Below are positions 11,659 through 24,250 of a stretch of DNA of 64,000 bases, piece by piece (within the stretch, counting starts at the first letter, position 1; every line of letters begins with the position of its first letter). Origin of the DNA: Escallonia rubra (Eukaryota > Streptophyta > Magnoliopsida > Escalloniales > Escalloniaceae); contig JAVXUO010002965.1 in assembly GCA_033065855.1 (NCBI GenBank), forward strand, positions 1-64,000, given 5' to 3'. The notes below the pieces were generated by a model, which was not told where the DNA came from, did not search any database, and was given only the letters and a program-made list of their open reading frames with translations. A program made the position numbers and the translations under genes.

Positions 11659-13884
11659 TTTTCATTACGAAAATGCCCTCTTGAGAGACTCCATATTACA
11701 TCCTATCCACCTGTTTTCAAACTCAATGCACCCTCACCACTGTTTACGCCACCTTCAATCGGCGCGATAAACAAACAAACGAAGAAAACTAACCGATGCT
11801 TCTCTTATTCCAACCGACCTCCCTCTTCATAAACACACACACTCCTGTATTGCCTCACGAAGGATATGCCAAGAACTAGACCGTTGAAGGGCGAATTTCA
11901 CATCAAACCTTTCCTACTTTTTGGAATTCAATTAACATTGCGTGCAAGACTTTCTTCTCGAGGTTAGTTTCAAAATTCGAAAGACATGATAAACAGAAAC
12001 CCATCCTCCCTTATGATTCTTCTGTGCATAGATTATGTTCTTTCGTTTCATGTTTACCCATTACGCATTGGATCTATCTATCGTAGATGTTATTGATTCC
12101 CTTATAAGCACCATAAGTCCCTCAAGCATAGCCAAAGATCATGATTCACATGTGTGACAAACTTGAAATCCTACTGTAGGAAGGCACATACTTTCCTGCG
12201 CATTCCTCGAGTTGTCATCTGTATTGAAGCGATACCCGGTTCAACTGCCCTTTTGAGATTAATTGCCATTCAATGCCCTTGGACAAATAACATCACCCGC
12301 TCCCATTATGGCCCATTTCCCACCAAATTTTCCCATTGTCATCGTCCAGGTGTGTTTCTTTTATATCTGCGGCCATCGGTCAAAAGCACCCATACATACA
12401 TGTAAGACTTCTCATGTATATTTGAATAGGTAATTTGGTCTTCAGTTTTTTGATTTCGATGATTTGGATATTGTGTTCAAATTTTGAATTATCTTGACTT
12501 CGTAAACTCAATGCGAAATCACTTACTACTTTGATTCTCAATTTTGAGATCTGCCACATGCGATGGATCCCAGCATACCGGTTTGCTTTCCATCAGCATA
12601 ATCCAAGGTTTAGCATGCGCTAACTGGCGACAACTTCCGGTACTATTCAAAGTTATTCAATTTTTTTTGCAGCAGAATAGTAGGGTGTTGTTAATTATTT
12701 TTCCTCAGGGTATACTACAGTAATTATTTTTCCTCAGGGTAGACTACATTAAGTGCACACCACATGCTTGACCATTTTCCTAAATGATCTTTCTTTGTTG
12801 TATTTAGTACGAGTATTGTTCCTTATAGCCAGAAAGCATCCAAAATTTTCACTCGAGTTAAGATAATTGCACGTTGCTTTTCTTTTCATCCCTTTTACTT
12901 CTTTGACATAAGAAATACCTTTGGATACCTCTCAACCAGTAGTTGATTGAACAATTGTGGACCATTCTTACTCAGGACTTGTAGGAAATAATTGCAATTT
13001 GACTGTTCTTACGAGCATATGGTTTTTTAGTATGACGCCAGGCGTAACTTCCTCAATTACAGCTTATGTTAGCCTCATTTTATATTAGAGACATATTGGG
13101 GTTTTTTGTTGCTTGTTCATGTAAATATTACGAAGTAAGACATGTGTGCCACGTCTAATGGAAAATTTAGTTATTATTAAAGGCACTACTTTTCTGCAAA
13201 GCGTTAATCCATAGTATTTTAGATCAGATCAAAAATCATCAATACATCACGAAATGTATGGTTGTAAAGAACACATGCCAAAAAGCTATGAGTTTATTAC
13301 CCAACTTAGATTGTACTCTAAGCGTTAGAGAGATGTAATGCTAATAGAAAGAAAATAACCATGAGAGATATTAGAAGGGGAGAAATTAAAAATGAAAGGG
13401 ACACATTTATGTTTTGAATACTTAGTCATAAACTAAACCAGGTACATAGAAAAGTGGTACAAATGAGGTATAAAGTTAGCATAAAGATAAAAGTAAGGCA
13501 TGCTATCATTTGGAATAAGGTTCTATAGGTGGAGCATTGTCATAGTTGATCTTACTCAGGCTTTGCTAGAGTCCATTTGCGCATGTTTAGCTGGTTTCAT
13601 TGAGTTCACATTTTAAAAAAATTGATCATGCGTCTAATATACGTAGGGAGCAACGACGATGATAAGAAAGAAACAACTAAGTAAAATGCGAGAAAGCCTT
13701 TTGGCGTTCATCTTACTATCCCTACACCCTACAATGGTAGCAGACTCATTATTAGCCTTAAAGAAAGGACAAAGAGGGGTTACATAGATATAAACTAGAT
13801 GAGAAAAATACGAACAAAAGATCACAAAGCACGTATATCTTTTCATTCCCCGCGACTCACAAACTTTAGTTACTTTTAAGGTAC

Positions 13885-14016
13885 TTCTTTTAGATATTCG
13901 TTGTATTCATGTTGTCATTACATGATAGTTCTTTTAGATATCCGTTGTATTCATGTTGTCATTACATGATAGTTCTTTTAGATATCCGTTGTATTCATGT
14001 TGTCATTACATATTAT
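13885..14016 (+). repeat. 44-bp tandem repeat, three copies
   Basis: Units begin TTCTTTTAGATAT and contain CGTTGTATTCATGTTGTCAT. Starts are at 13885, 13929 and 13973, with one or two differences between units. It lies inside the Helitron. Confidence 0.9.
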
Positions 14017-14458
14017 ATAATTATCAAATGGCAGGTCAATTAGAAAATAGTGTATGGAAGGGAATTCTAGGTGCATGCCATGTATGTAATCCTTGAAAAG
14101 AAGATTTTGTTGCAGCAGAGAACCATCACTTGTTGGGATGCTGCCAACCTAAGTTAAATGACACATAGTAGCTTAAGGAAAGGACCTGTGAAAATGTGTC
14201 TTTAGTTGAATGTTTTTAACACCATGTGGAGTTACATATCATAAGCCAATAGTATAAACAATGAAGGAAAGAAAAGGAATGCACTATCTGAAAGGGCATT
14301 TATTTTCTTAACCATAATTGATGCCAAAGTGGTATTCATTGTAATTTTAATCCTTTCATCAGTTACTTTAAGATACTGATTTTTTTGGTTAGTTCATTAA
14401 CTGTTACTTAAAATTTCTTTTATATTAGTTCTACTTAGTCATATCATTGAATGAATGG

Positions 14459-14461
<3 letters not shown>

Positions 14462-14509
<48 letters not shown>
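14462..14509. repeat. TA dinucleotide microsatellite
   Basis: About 24 uninterrupted TA repeats inside the Helitron body. Confidence 0.97.
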
Positions 14510-14510
<1 letters not shown>

Positions 14511-16531
14511 GAAGCACTAATTGTAAGTGCATGCCATGTAACACTTACAAAGCGAGGTTATGAATTTTGTGCCTTTTTTGCTTACTTTTTCCATAACTAT
14601 TGTTCAACCTTATGGCATCACTACGACAATAGGATGCTGAGTTCATTGGAGGATACTTTGCTGCATGATCATTTTCGTCATTCAAAACTTGTATATGCAT
14701 CTGTATACGCATGTGTGGGTGCAACTGCATGGATGCTGTATTTGAACTAAGATGATATGCATATTGCTTGTGCACTTGACGACAGTGGCTGGTCTTCGTG
14801 GGGGATTTGGTAGTTTAGATTCTGAGATAAGTGACAGTAGGATGACCAAATCTACAGGTCATTTGGTTAGTTGAATGATGCTTTTGATGTACAGGAGATT
14901 ACGACATTAGGTGTTTTGGTGGAGGTGGTTATATTTTGTTGAACTCAATCACTAAGATTCGAGAGAGAGAGCTCTCCCAAGAAACCATAGTTCATAAATG
15001 ATATGTAAAGAAATGATAATGATTTAGTAAGAAAGTAGAAACCTTTGACTTGCTATTATGGTGAAATAGAATGAAGCCATTGAGTTACTACTATTAAGAG
15101 TATTCTATGTGATACACACGCATAAACTCTTTTGAGTTTCCTTAGAGATGGATTTTAAATGTTTAGAGACTAAGAGAATCAATTGAAGAGCCAATGAGGG
15201 GTTAGTGTATCACTCAACTGTCATTAGAGTTTGTCCTTAAGCTATTCTATATGTTTATGAATTTCCTTTTTGGCGGTTAAACAAAAGAGTATGTACCGAC
15301 ATAATGTCAAGCTCGCTGAAGATATCTTCAGCCAAGGACAGAAAGGTGATATGTCCCTTTTCAATTCTCTTGCTTCCCGTTTAAAAGAATATATGCTTCA
15401 TGTTTATAGTGTTCCTCTTTTGAGATGCATTTGTAGAATAAGGCATAACAACAATCGCCAGCTTTTTCCAAGGTGGTAGTAACGGCGGGGTTGAGGCATA
15501 AGGTGAGTGACTGAGTTTAGGTATGGTGCTCTTGAAAATAGTGGTTGCTCTTATGTGGGGGTTAAGGCGGTGAAAATTCTGATATATGTGATTGCAGTGT
15601 GAGCCAATCGGTATGCAAATGGCTGTTGTACCACATCAATCGTTTGGCTTTGGGAGGTAATATATAACCGAACTAAATCTAAGAGCTCCAAGAAATGTAA
15701 ATATATTAGTAAGAAAGGGTAACTAAACACGCATAAGGATAAAGTGGAAGTAAAAAGTATTGAATCTCTTTTATAGTTAATTCCTAATGTTAATTTTTTA
15801 TAATAAGAGGAATCCATATAGATAATCTGGCCAACAATGACAAGTTCAGCGCTATGATTTACAGAAAAATAAATGTAACAAGCTGCACAATGAAAAAGGA
15901 AGACATAACATAAGTTATACAGCCAAAGATTTTTTTTTTTGAAATCTTTGCCCACAGTGATACCAACGATGGTGTTTTGTAGATTCTGAAGATACCACTG
16001 AGTTTATCGGGGAAAAAGTAAGAGAGGACTATGTAAGAGTTGCTACCAGAGGTTTCAAGCATTCTTAGTAATCTTAAGGAAGCTGAGGGAGTCAAATCTG
16101 CAAAGAAGAGATGGTCTCTAGTGGCAACTATAGACTAGCTTTGATATTGAATCGGTAACAAGCTCCTATGTGATTGTGAGGGATGAGAAAAGTTCTTCCA
16201 CGCAAAGGATGAAGTAAGTGTTTGCCTTTCGTTATTTACTTATTACGTTGAGGTTTTTTACTCTAATTTATGGACCAGCACTTTGATAACAATATCTTGA
16301 GTGTTTGACTTAAGTTAATACAGTATAATGAAAGACTTAGTCAACTTGATGAAGCATGAACCCAGATTACCAATTCCTGGATCTCAGACTTCTCTATATA
16401 GCAACGTATTTTAATGAGTTTTCTATCAATCACCAATATTTTGTTATGAATCACCAATATTTTGATAAGTTGCTATTTTGAGACAATTTTTATATTTGAT
16501 AAATTGCTTACCAATTACTTTAGAAACCATC

Positions 16532-16560
16532 CACGTGCAACGCACGTGAACAACCACTAG
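16532..16560 (+). other. Helitron 3' hairpin and CTAG terminus
   Basis: Stem CACGTGC at 16532-16538 pairs with GCACGTG at 16542-16548 around a 3-nt loop. CTAG occupies 16557-16560 and T follows at 16561. This is the rolling-circle termination signal expected of the family. Confidence 0.85.
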
Positions 16561-17541
16561 TATATATAAAAAAACACACTTGCCTATCATCTTACACACA
16601 CAGGGCATATCATATAAGGAATCCTATACACATGGTCTTATACTTAGAACCAAAATTAAGATTGATCCCGTTTCAATAGACCTTATCAAACCATCTTCTC
16701 CTACACCATACCAGCTCAGTAACTAATTGAATAACAAAATCCAAATTTCAATAACCATGACAGTAACAACCTGTAAAATTCGAACAAAGAAAAACAGAGA
16801 GGAGGACTCACGTTGCTAAATTGGGAGAATCCACAGATGTTGCTTGACTGGACCTCCCAAATTTTTCCCTAATTGCGCAATGAGCTTGAACTTTTGCCCT
16901 AATCCGAAAATCAGAAAACAAGGAAATTAGGCAACAATCCTTTATTAACTTGTTAAGCCATTCAAATTTATTACACATGAGCCAACACCTAACAAGAACA
17001 CCTGAATGAGAATACCGATGAATTTCTACTTTTCAGTGAGATGCAATTTGATCAATATGATAAAAGTTTATATCTAAATAAAGAACCCACAAGCAACGCT
17101 ACAACTTTTTCAATTAATCTGCAATGCTACAGTCTACTATGAACTAACAAAAATGCAAATGCAATAGGCTACTAAGAACTAACAAAAATCCGACAAAAGA
17201 GGCTGATATAACTCCAAAAACCAACATACGGATTCAGGTAAATGCAAGATTGGAAGATCACTATGGAACCTATGCAAGCAAAAATGGAACAATACATATG
17301 TAATCCAAGAGAAATCCTCATCACGGTTTCATTCAAAGCTAGAAAAGGCAATGTACAAGAATGTCTATTGCCACAACCTCATATGCTTGTCCACACCTCA
17401 AGGTTTCTAAGCCGTTAATTTGTTGTCTCTAATGTACTTTTTTACTACAAATGGATGCGTGAAAATGCATTCTTGGGTGTGGAAATAGACTTTCCTTGAG
17501 TTCTTTTGGCATGCATACTTATGGTCTCAAATCAAATCCAG
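16561..17541. other. Intergenic DNA, nothing recognised
   Basis: AT-rich sequence between the Helitron and the CXC exon. I looked here for the first CXC repeat that should precede the exon in a TSO1/TCX gene and did not find it. Confidence 0.4.
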
Positions 17542-17883
17542 GAAGAGACAGGTGAGATTACACCAGTAGGGAAACACAATAAAGGATGTAACTGCAAAAG
17601 ATCTGGGTGCCTCAAGAAGTATTGTGAGTGTTTCCAGGCCAATATTTTGTGCTCTGACAATTGTAAATGCATGGAATGCAAGAATTTTGAAGGAAGTGGA
17701 AAGAGAAGAGAGCATGCTAATGCCATGGCACTTGCCCAACAGTCGGCCAACGTGACCATCCATGGGGCCATTATGTTCTCTGGTTATGGTACTCCTCCAG
17801 CAACCAAAAGTAGGAACAATCCACAACTTATTTTTGGGATATCTAATCATCAATGTAACAACAGAAGGGCACAATTTCAACAG
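17542..17883 (+). pseudogene. Isolated CXC-domain exon of a TSO1/TCX-family gene
   Basis: A 342-bp, phase 0-0 open exon framed by an AG acceptor (CAAATCCAG|GAAG) and a GT donor (CAACAG|GTACT). It encodes the second cysteine-rich repeat of the tesmin/TSO1 CXC (CRC) domain: [20 protein letters not shown] followed by [21 protein letters not shown]. The C-x-C-x4-C-x3-YCEC and later C-x3-C-x-C-x2-C pattern is complete. The normal post-domain region ([19 protein letters not shown]) follows, and the exon ends at FQQ. Compared with the family, about five residues after GSGKRRE are shorter. CXC proteins bind DNA, and the plant members act in DREAM-type repressor complexes and in floral and cell-cycle control. 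Neither the first CXC repeat nor later exons are visible nearby, so this is a gene fragment. The kept splice sites argue against a retrocopy and for a genomic or transposon-borne fragment. Confidence 0.8.
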
Positions 17884-20500
17884 GTACTATCCTATTAACT
17901 TTCCAAACAAGGATGTCTTTCTTGTTGGTTAATGTGGAATATTTCCTGTCTATCGGGGTAAGTGGTTATTTCCCCTGTTTCTGGTACTTGGTGATATAAA
18001 TGATCATTATCTTGTTACTTTTGGTGCATAGTAGGCATGTCGTGGGCCTATATTGTTGATATGGCTTCAATGGGATGAAGTTGTTTGCATGGTTCTATGT
18101 ATGGCAAGCAGTTAGCTGAGTGTCTGACTATCAGTACATGTTGTTATAACCAGAGTTATCTAATGCCCTCCCCCTAGCTTCCTGCTCCCAAAACATGGTA
18201 CTTCGCATACTGGTACTTGAAAACAATCTAGTATGAAAAGTCAGAACCATTTGTCACAAGTTGTAAATTCTATCCGCATGCCTAACCTTTCTCGGCAAGC
18301 AACATGATGTATTTATACATCTACACAGAGACATACAACTTTATTGTTTGGCTTAGTGTTTCCTAACCTATGTTACATAAAGACAGTGAACCAAAGAAAC
18401 ATGGAGATGACTAAGATTTGGAGTGAGAGGAGATCAGATCGTGAGATGGCAACAGAGAAAGGTCAGAGCTGTATTTTAGTTCCATGTGTCGGATGCTGGT
18501 GATGCAATGGCCGACGGGTGGACAGTCAACAAGACTCCATCTTCATCCTTGGTAAATGGAAGGGCACCATTGTTGGTATACTGTGAAATAGAGACGGTTC
18601 CAAGGCAGCAGGTGGGCACATGCCGCCTGTGCCCCCTGCTGCCTCCGCTTCTGTACATCAGTATACAGCCTATATAAAGCCTAGAGGCATGGAGCAACTG
18701 AGGCATGGAGCAACAGTTCAACACCAACATCCGTTATCCATTGAGGCATTTCCTCAAACAGTTAGAGGACGACCGGACATGCCTAAACTATATAACATAA
18801 AAGCTAGCACGATTAACTTCCAATAACTAGGGTTATGGTTTCAACCATTGGTAGATAAAAAAATGCAGCATTAGAAGAGCTAGTGTAAAAAGTTTCAATC
18901 AAATTCAATGGTAATGGTAATTAGAGTTACATGTACCCAAAAGAAAGAAATCAAATAAATGCAAAATGGAATCAAAGTTTTCTCACCTTCGATCGGAGAA
19001 AATCTGTTTAATTAGCTCCACTCAGCTATCTTGATTCCAGGGGGAAAGGATCCTGAGCTAAGGGTGAGGCGAGAGAGCCCCTGCCGATTGCCGTCCGGCC
19101 GTCGGTGAATAGGTGTCTGGCCGTCTGGGTGAGAGTTTCAGAGATTAGGGCAGAGTCGCAAAGAGAGAGCCAGAGAGGCGATGGTGGTTGGAGACTCTGG
19201 AGACAGAGTCAGGCAGAGAGACATAGTAGGTGCAAACCGTGAAAAAATCTTCTTGAAGTTCAGGGGGAACAAGGAAGGAAGAAGGAGGGAAAAAGGAAAT
19301 CATTTTCCCAGAAGGCAGAGTCCAAACGCGCGCGGTTTTTGTTTTTCCGTTTGTTTTATTTTGTTAAGTTTTGTTGGATTTTGAGAAATGAGGCTAAAAT
19401 GGAAAAACAAATTTTGAAAACGTGTTTTCAAAGAACGTTTTCAACTCTAAAGTTGTGGTTTGGAACCACGATTTCCCAAAATGTAGTATGCGGGTAAATA
19501 AGTTTGAAAATGGGGTAAACAGGTTATTAAGTTTTTAATTAATATTATTTAGGGAAAAAACTCTTTGGTATTTGCTCAAAAGCCGGTCCTAACTCTTGAC
19601 TATCAAAACCTAAATAACAATTTACACGGTATTATTCATTGTCGTCCGAGCATACCTAAGCATTAAGTTTCTCTTAAGTGAGTAAAATTATCAAACCGCC
19701 CCTCGACTTTGTAAAGTTACCTATTCGCCCCCGATGCATAACGTACCATTGTCCACCTAGATATAACCTAAAAGAGTCTTTTTAAACCACTGGTGGGTTT
19801 TTCGGACAAAAACGGTCGTTCCGGGAATCTTCCGCTCGAAACCCTAAACTGTTCATTAAATTGAGCGTTAATGCTCATGTTCCAAAAATATATCAAACAT
19901 CACCGGAATGCCACGAAATTTCAGACACTCAAGCGTCACAGTAATTTTAGATCACTACCAAATTCTAGGCTAAAAATAATTTTGTTTACTATGTTAAATA
20001 ATTCAAAACCTGTTTTAAAAATAAAACTATTCGAGATATTTCCCTGCCCAGAAAAATCTCAGAAAATTCCACGTCGAAGATTTCACAAAAAGAAGGGGAG
20101 TTTCAGTTTTGTACTTTTTCTAAATCTTCTCAGAAGAGTTTCTTAAAAATAGTTTAACAAATTGTTGTAATAGTGAAGCGTTACCCGATAGCCGATCAAG
20201 CGCTACGCCGCTAACAGTGCTAAAAATAGCAAACGAATTTAAAAACTTTAGAAACTACCTTATCTTAGCTATATAAAATTATTGTAGAAGTTTCAGAATT
20301 TAATAACTTAATTTACTATTCTAAAATACACAAAAATCTCTCGTTCAGATAAAATTAGTTAGCACGCTTCCTAAGCTCAGAAAAATCTAAAATATTTACT
20401 GTGTAGATTTTGCAAAAATAATATATGTTACTCTTTTGAGTTTTGTCCAAATAAGTTCCTAGATATATGAAAATTTTAAGAAAGGAACTGCTTTAGAAAT
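17884..20500. other. Intergenic DNA, no gene recognised
   Basis: AT-rich, with a GA-rich purine stretch at 19140-19320. Contains the second copy of the 24-bp shared motif at 18664-18687. Short open frames show no domain. Confidence 0.4.
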
Positions 20501-21589
20501 ATTTCCTTTTAGCGACACTTTTAAGCTCAAATCTTGAACTTCCAACTTTTCCTTCTCTACCTCTCTGCGCAGACCATTCTCCCCGCACCAATACACACTC
20601 ACGCAGCCACCTTCAGCCCCACTCACATATACAATGGTAACTCACTAATACACACACACACAACTCACCTAGTCATACACTAAACATATTTTCATATACT
20701 TGACCTATATAGCAGCCTGTAACACTCTCTTCCTCCACTTTACTTCCACAAAACCCATGCATACGTACGGCTCACACATATATATACACTTACAGACCCA
20801 TTAATCTATATACTTACCTTGCCTTCATCTTCCTTGCCCATCTAGACAACACACGGTTTCCCTTTCTCTTTGTTTTCTCTTCATCATCCTTACCCATTTA
20901 TATAACTCATAAACCTTACCACTACCCCCAAAACTCACACAAACCCAATATCCAATTTCCTCAACCTCTATCACAGCTACTGCCCCACGGCAGTAGCAAG
21001 TCTCCTCCTGCCAAAACCCAATCTCACAACCCACTTCTCCCATTACATGGGTCTACACCATGGCAGCTTCACTTACCTGTTTAACACACACACACATATA
21101 TATATATGGCTGCCCAAGGCATCCTCACGGAAGCTTCTCTTTCGAACTCGTACCCATTAAAATGCACACACAAACACCCATATTACAACACCACTGCTGT
21201 TGTACCAGCAGCGCTACACGCTCACGCACACATCTCACGCAACACACATAACTCATGTATATACTAATTCTGCTTCAACACACAATGCACATCTCTTGCC
21301 TTCACTCTCCAGCAGGCCTTTCCAAAGCGGGCAGTAGCCTCATTCTCTTGCTCCATTTATTCATGGGCACACCCACTCACTCACATATGCCGACACACTA
21401 CACACTAAACTCTAAAACCCACAACATATACTCACAAACACCACCCACAAAAATATTTCTACCATCTCATTTTTCTAAGACTCCTATGACACCCACTTCT
21501 TCTAAGTTTCTTCCTCTCAAAATCTGCATCTTTCACCCTGATATGGCTAAATATATCCACCCAACCAACTAAGGACACGTGGCATGGTT
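20501..21589. repeat. CA-rich low-complexity region
   Basis: Dense in ACAC, CACAC and TATATA runs with a C+A-skewed plus strand. The many short open frames, rich in His and Thr, are products of this composition and not genes. Confidence 0.6.
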
Positions 21590-21960
21590 GACTCTGAGTG
21601 GACTACCGAATCTGTATCGGGATAGAACCTAAGAGATGTGATAGAATCCGTTAAGGACTCATGTGCTAAAGGAAGAGTCCTAACATGACTCTTCTACAAA
21701 AAGGATCAGTCAGAAAGGAGTTCTAAAGAAGAGAAGAGTTAAGAAATGACCTATATATTGGGCAGATCCTCAGGTACACAGACAAGTTCACACACAAGCA
21801 CTCAGTGCATTTTCAGCTATTCAGAATCCTACCCTAGTAGCGTCGTTCTGACTTTAGCCTCCACTGGAACATCCCCGGTGGTCACTCTGTGTTTCTATTT
21901 TGCAGGCTCATATCCTAGTTGTGGTCCCGATCAAGATTTAAGTAGTAACACACCCGTACC
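21590..21960 (+). mobile_element. LTR-like relic, probably Ty3/gypsy
   Basis: Fossil. A TATATATTGGGCAG box near 21750 is followed by CTCAGTGCATTTTCAGCTAT and by TGACTTTAGCCTCCACTGGA with CCCCGGTGG. This order resembles the promoter and R-U5 part of gypsy LTRs of the Tat/Ogre group. No partner LTR or coding part is identified, so family and limits are tentative. Confidence 0.4.
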
Positions 21961-22470
21961 CACAAGGTGTACAGTCACAGCCACCATGGCTGTGACTTGC
22001 CGTTACCCACCCTTCGTCCCATGAACGTACCTACGCAAATACACACTAACGCACGCACCCAGTAAACATGCACACACACAGTGCTTGTAGCTGCTCTTGG
22101 CAGCCTTCCCCCCGACCATGCACTCTCCCAGTTTCACGCATTTGGGACAATTACCCATCACGACAGCCAACATGGCTTTGTTGGCTGCTTTTCCAGTCAC
22201 GCCGCACACAGCCATAAGGCTTACCTTCATGCACACTCCTATTTTCAAGCGGCAGATCTCACAACGCACACACAAAACACGCTTATATGATTTAGACGCA
22301 TTAGAATATCATAATAAGGTGAAGAAGCTTACCAAAATCTGTCGAATCCCTTCTTTTCTCTCTCTATGTCGGCAATCTCTAGCCTCTTCTCTCTGTCTTT
22401 CACCCTCTATCTCCTGTATATTTAACCAGATGAAGAAGAAGTCTTGACGGCTGACCTAGAATTACGTTAT
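21961..22470. other. C-rich spacer, nothing recognised
   Basis: CACAC-rich sequence continues. Short frames on both strands overlap and have no known domain. Confidence 0.35.
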
Positions 22471-23160
22471 ATGTATGTTCTCAACCTATTCTGGTCGTAC
22501 CCAAGGGCCCACTAGGGGTCCTGCTTCACGCAAACACGTCGACAGATACAACAGGCATTTTTCCAACGCATCGAACCGGTCAGCGCGTGCACGCTCAAGT
22601 CACGTGCGTTTTTCGCTCCGCGTGCCTTGTGCGCGACTTAGGCACGATTTATTTCATGTTGACGTCACTCACGCTAGCACGATCGTCACTCCGAGACCAC
22701 CCGAGAACCTTTTCACCAAAAACATCGGCCGACGGCGCACTTGGAGCAACGGGGTCAAAGGGCAAAGGCCTTGGCCCACCCCATGGGGTCGGCCTTGGCC
22801 TCCCATAGGGGGTTGGCCTTGGCCTTCCCCCCCCCCCACCCCGGTTTTCACTTTTTGCGCAAAGTCATTTTCGCACTTTTTTTGCTTCGTATGTGACTTT
22901 GACACCTTGTTCGTCACGTGGGTACGATTCACGTCAACGCGCTCGTCGTAACGCAACTTTCGGATTCACCATTACCCATCAAAACACCTACCGTCGGCAC
23001 ACCTGAAGTTCACCGAAAGGGGGAGTGGCCTTGGCCTCCCTTCATGGGAGTTGGTCATTGGCCTTGGCCTTCCCCCCAATGTTTGGCCTATGGCCTCCCC
23101 TCCCGCGCGCACTTATTTTCTTGAGTCTTCGCACCTCCGCGATGTTTACGAACGTTCGTA
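22471..23160. repeat. GC-rich block with repeated GGCCTTGGCC motif
   Basis: Composition changes sharply from AT-rich to GC-rich. GGCCTTGGCC or close variants recur at about 22767-22825 and 23030-23095, with GGCCTCCC beside them, and a poly-C run at about 22829-22840. Overlapping open frames on both strands (22475-22951 and 22669-22956) follow from the lack of AT-rich stops. Possibly non-coding sequence of an LTR element; origin not proven. Confidence 0.5.
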
Positions 23161-23235
23161 CATCAACCTCGTGACGTCCGTTGTGCATCAACCTCGCGAC
23201 GTTCGTCGTGCATCAACCCCGTGATGTCTGTCGTT
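23161..23235 (+). repeat. 25-bp tandem repeat, three copies
   Basis: Units beginning CATCAACC start at 23161, 23186 and 23211, each followed by a CGTGACGTCCGT-like stretch. Confidence 0.85.
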
Positions 23236-23441
23236 CGTGACCGCACACCGCTCCCGCGATGCCCATCTCCCAAAGTCGTGCGCTACCGCCGAATGACCCG
23301 TCGCCGACGACCGCATACCATAACTCCCAACTTTGTCATTACTACATGTTGCATTCGTTATTTTGTTATAACAAGCACACTCAACTCATGCCTCGTCTCC
23401 GGGACACCCGACGCGTGCCCGTGCGCCGTCTCCGCGACGTT

Positions 23442-24022
23442 CGTCGCCGCGCCCGTGCGCCATTCTCATCATACGTGCCCCCGGCACCAAGTATTGCTCC
23501 GCGACGTTCGTCGCCGTGCCAGTTTCATAACATGTGCCCCCGGTACTAGGTATTGTCTCTGCGACGTCCGTCGCCACGCTCATGCGCCACTTCCATGATA
23601 CGTGCCCCGGCACCAAGTGTTGTCTCCGCGGCGCTCGTCGCCGCGCCCGTGCGCCACATTCATAACACGTGCCCCGGCACCAGGTGTTGTCTCTGCGACG
23701 CTTGTCGCCGCGCTCGTGCTCCACTTCCATGATACGTGCCCCGACACCAAGTATTGCTCCGCAACGTTCGTCGCCGCTCCCATGCGCCATTCTCATCATA
23801 CGTGCCCCCAGCACTAAGTATTGCTCTGTGACGTTCGTCGCCGCGCCACTTTCATAACATGTGCCCACGGCACCAAGTATTGTCTCTGCGATGTTCGTCA
23901 CCGCGCCCGTGCGCCACTTCCATGACATGTGCCCGCGGCACCAGGTATTGTCTCTGCGACGTTCGTCCCCGCGCCCGTGCGCCACTTTCATAACATGTGC
24001 CCTGGAACCAGGTATTGTCTCG
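23442..24022 (+). repeat. GC-rich minisatellite with higher-order structure
   Basis: Nine diverged units of 60-68 bp start at 23442, 23509, 23569, 23636, 23703, 23769, 23836, 23896 and 23964. Each begins CGTCGCCGCGCC or similar and contains ACGTGCCCCGGCACCA followed by TATTGTCTC. Units 1-4 match units 6-9 better than they match their neighbours, including the short 60-bp unit (2 and 7). This gives a higher-order period of 327-328 bp made of five units. A 201-codon minus-strand frame across it is an artefact of the repeat. Confidence 0.88.
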
Positions 24023-24076
24023 TTCTATAGGCACCACGCCCATGCGCCACAATCATGTTACATGCTTCCGGGATGT

Positions 24077-24250
24077 GCTCACAACATTAAAGCCATCGCA
24101 GTCTCAATCATGGGGGGCTCCGGCACGAGGACCCTTCGCAGCGGGATGGACTCACAACCTTATAGTCATCGCCACCATGGGATGAGCTCACAACCTTAAA
24201 GCCATCGCCGTCACAATCACGGGGGGCTCCGGCACGAGGACCCCTCACAA
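24077..24250 (+). repeat. 109-bp-spaced direct repeat
   Basis: A GCTCACAAC start followed by AAAGCCATCGC and GGGGGGCTCCGGCACGAGGA occurs at 24077 and again at 24186 with few differences. Confidence 0.85.

Larger units (their letters stand above)
11567..16560 (+). mobile_element. Non-autonomous Helitron, about 5.0 kb
   Basis: The 5' end reads A|TCTCTCTACATTAAAAG, the dicot Helitron start (TC with TCT..AC..TTAAAAG). The 3' end has a perfect 7-bp hairpin stem (CACGTGC, loop AAC, GCACGTG at 16532-16548), then 8 nt, then CTAG and a following T. This is the canonical Helitron terminus, inserted between A and T without target duplication. No Rep/helicase or RPA frame is present, so the copy is non-autonomous. 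Internal sequence is AT-rich and holds a 44-bp tandem repeat and a TA microsatellite. I recognise no captured host exon. The 5' terminus is present twice in tandem. Confidence 0.82.

Noticed and set aside
20825-21572. His/Thr-rich short proteins
   Set aside because: Products of CA-rich low-complexity DNA.
22475-22956. Overlapping 158- and 95-codon frames on opposite strands
   Set aside because: GC-rich DNA lacks stop codons by composition; neither frame has a recognisable motif.
23386-23991. 201-codon minus-strand open frame
   Set aside because: It lies wholly in the 67-bp minisatellite and only reflects a repeat unit without stops; no domain.
23442-24022. CRISPR-like regular repeats
   Set aside because: Units are contiguous tandem copies without unique spacers, in a plant genome; this is a minisatellite.
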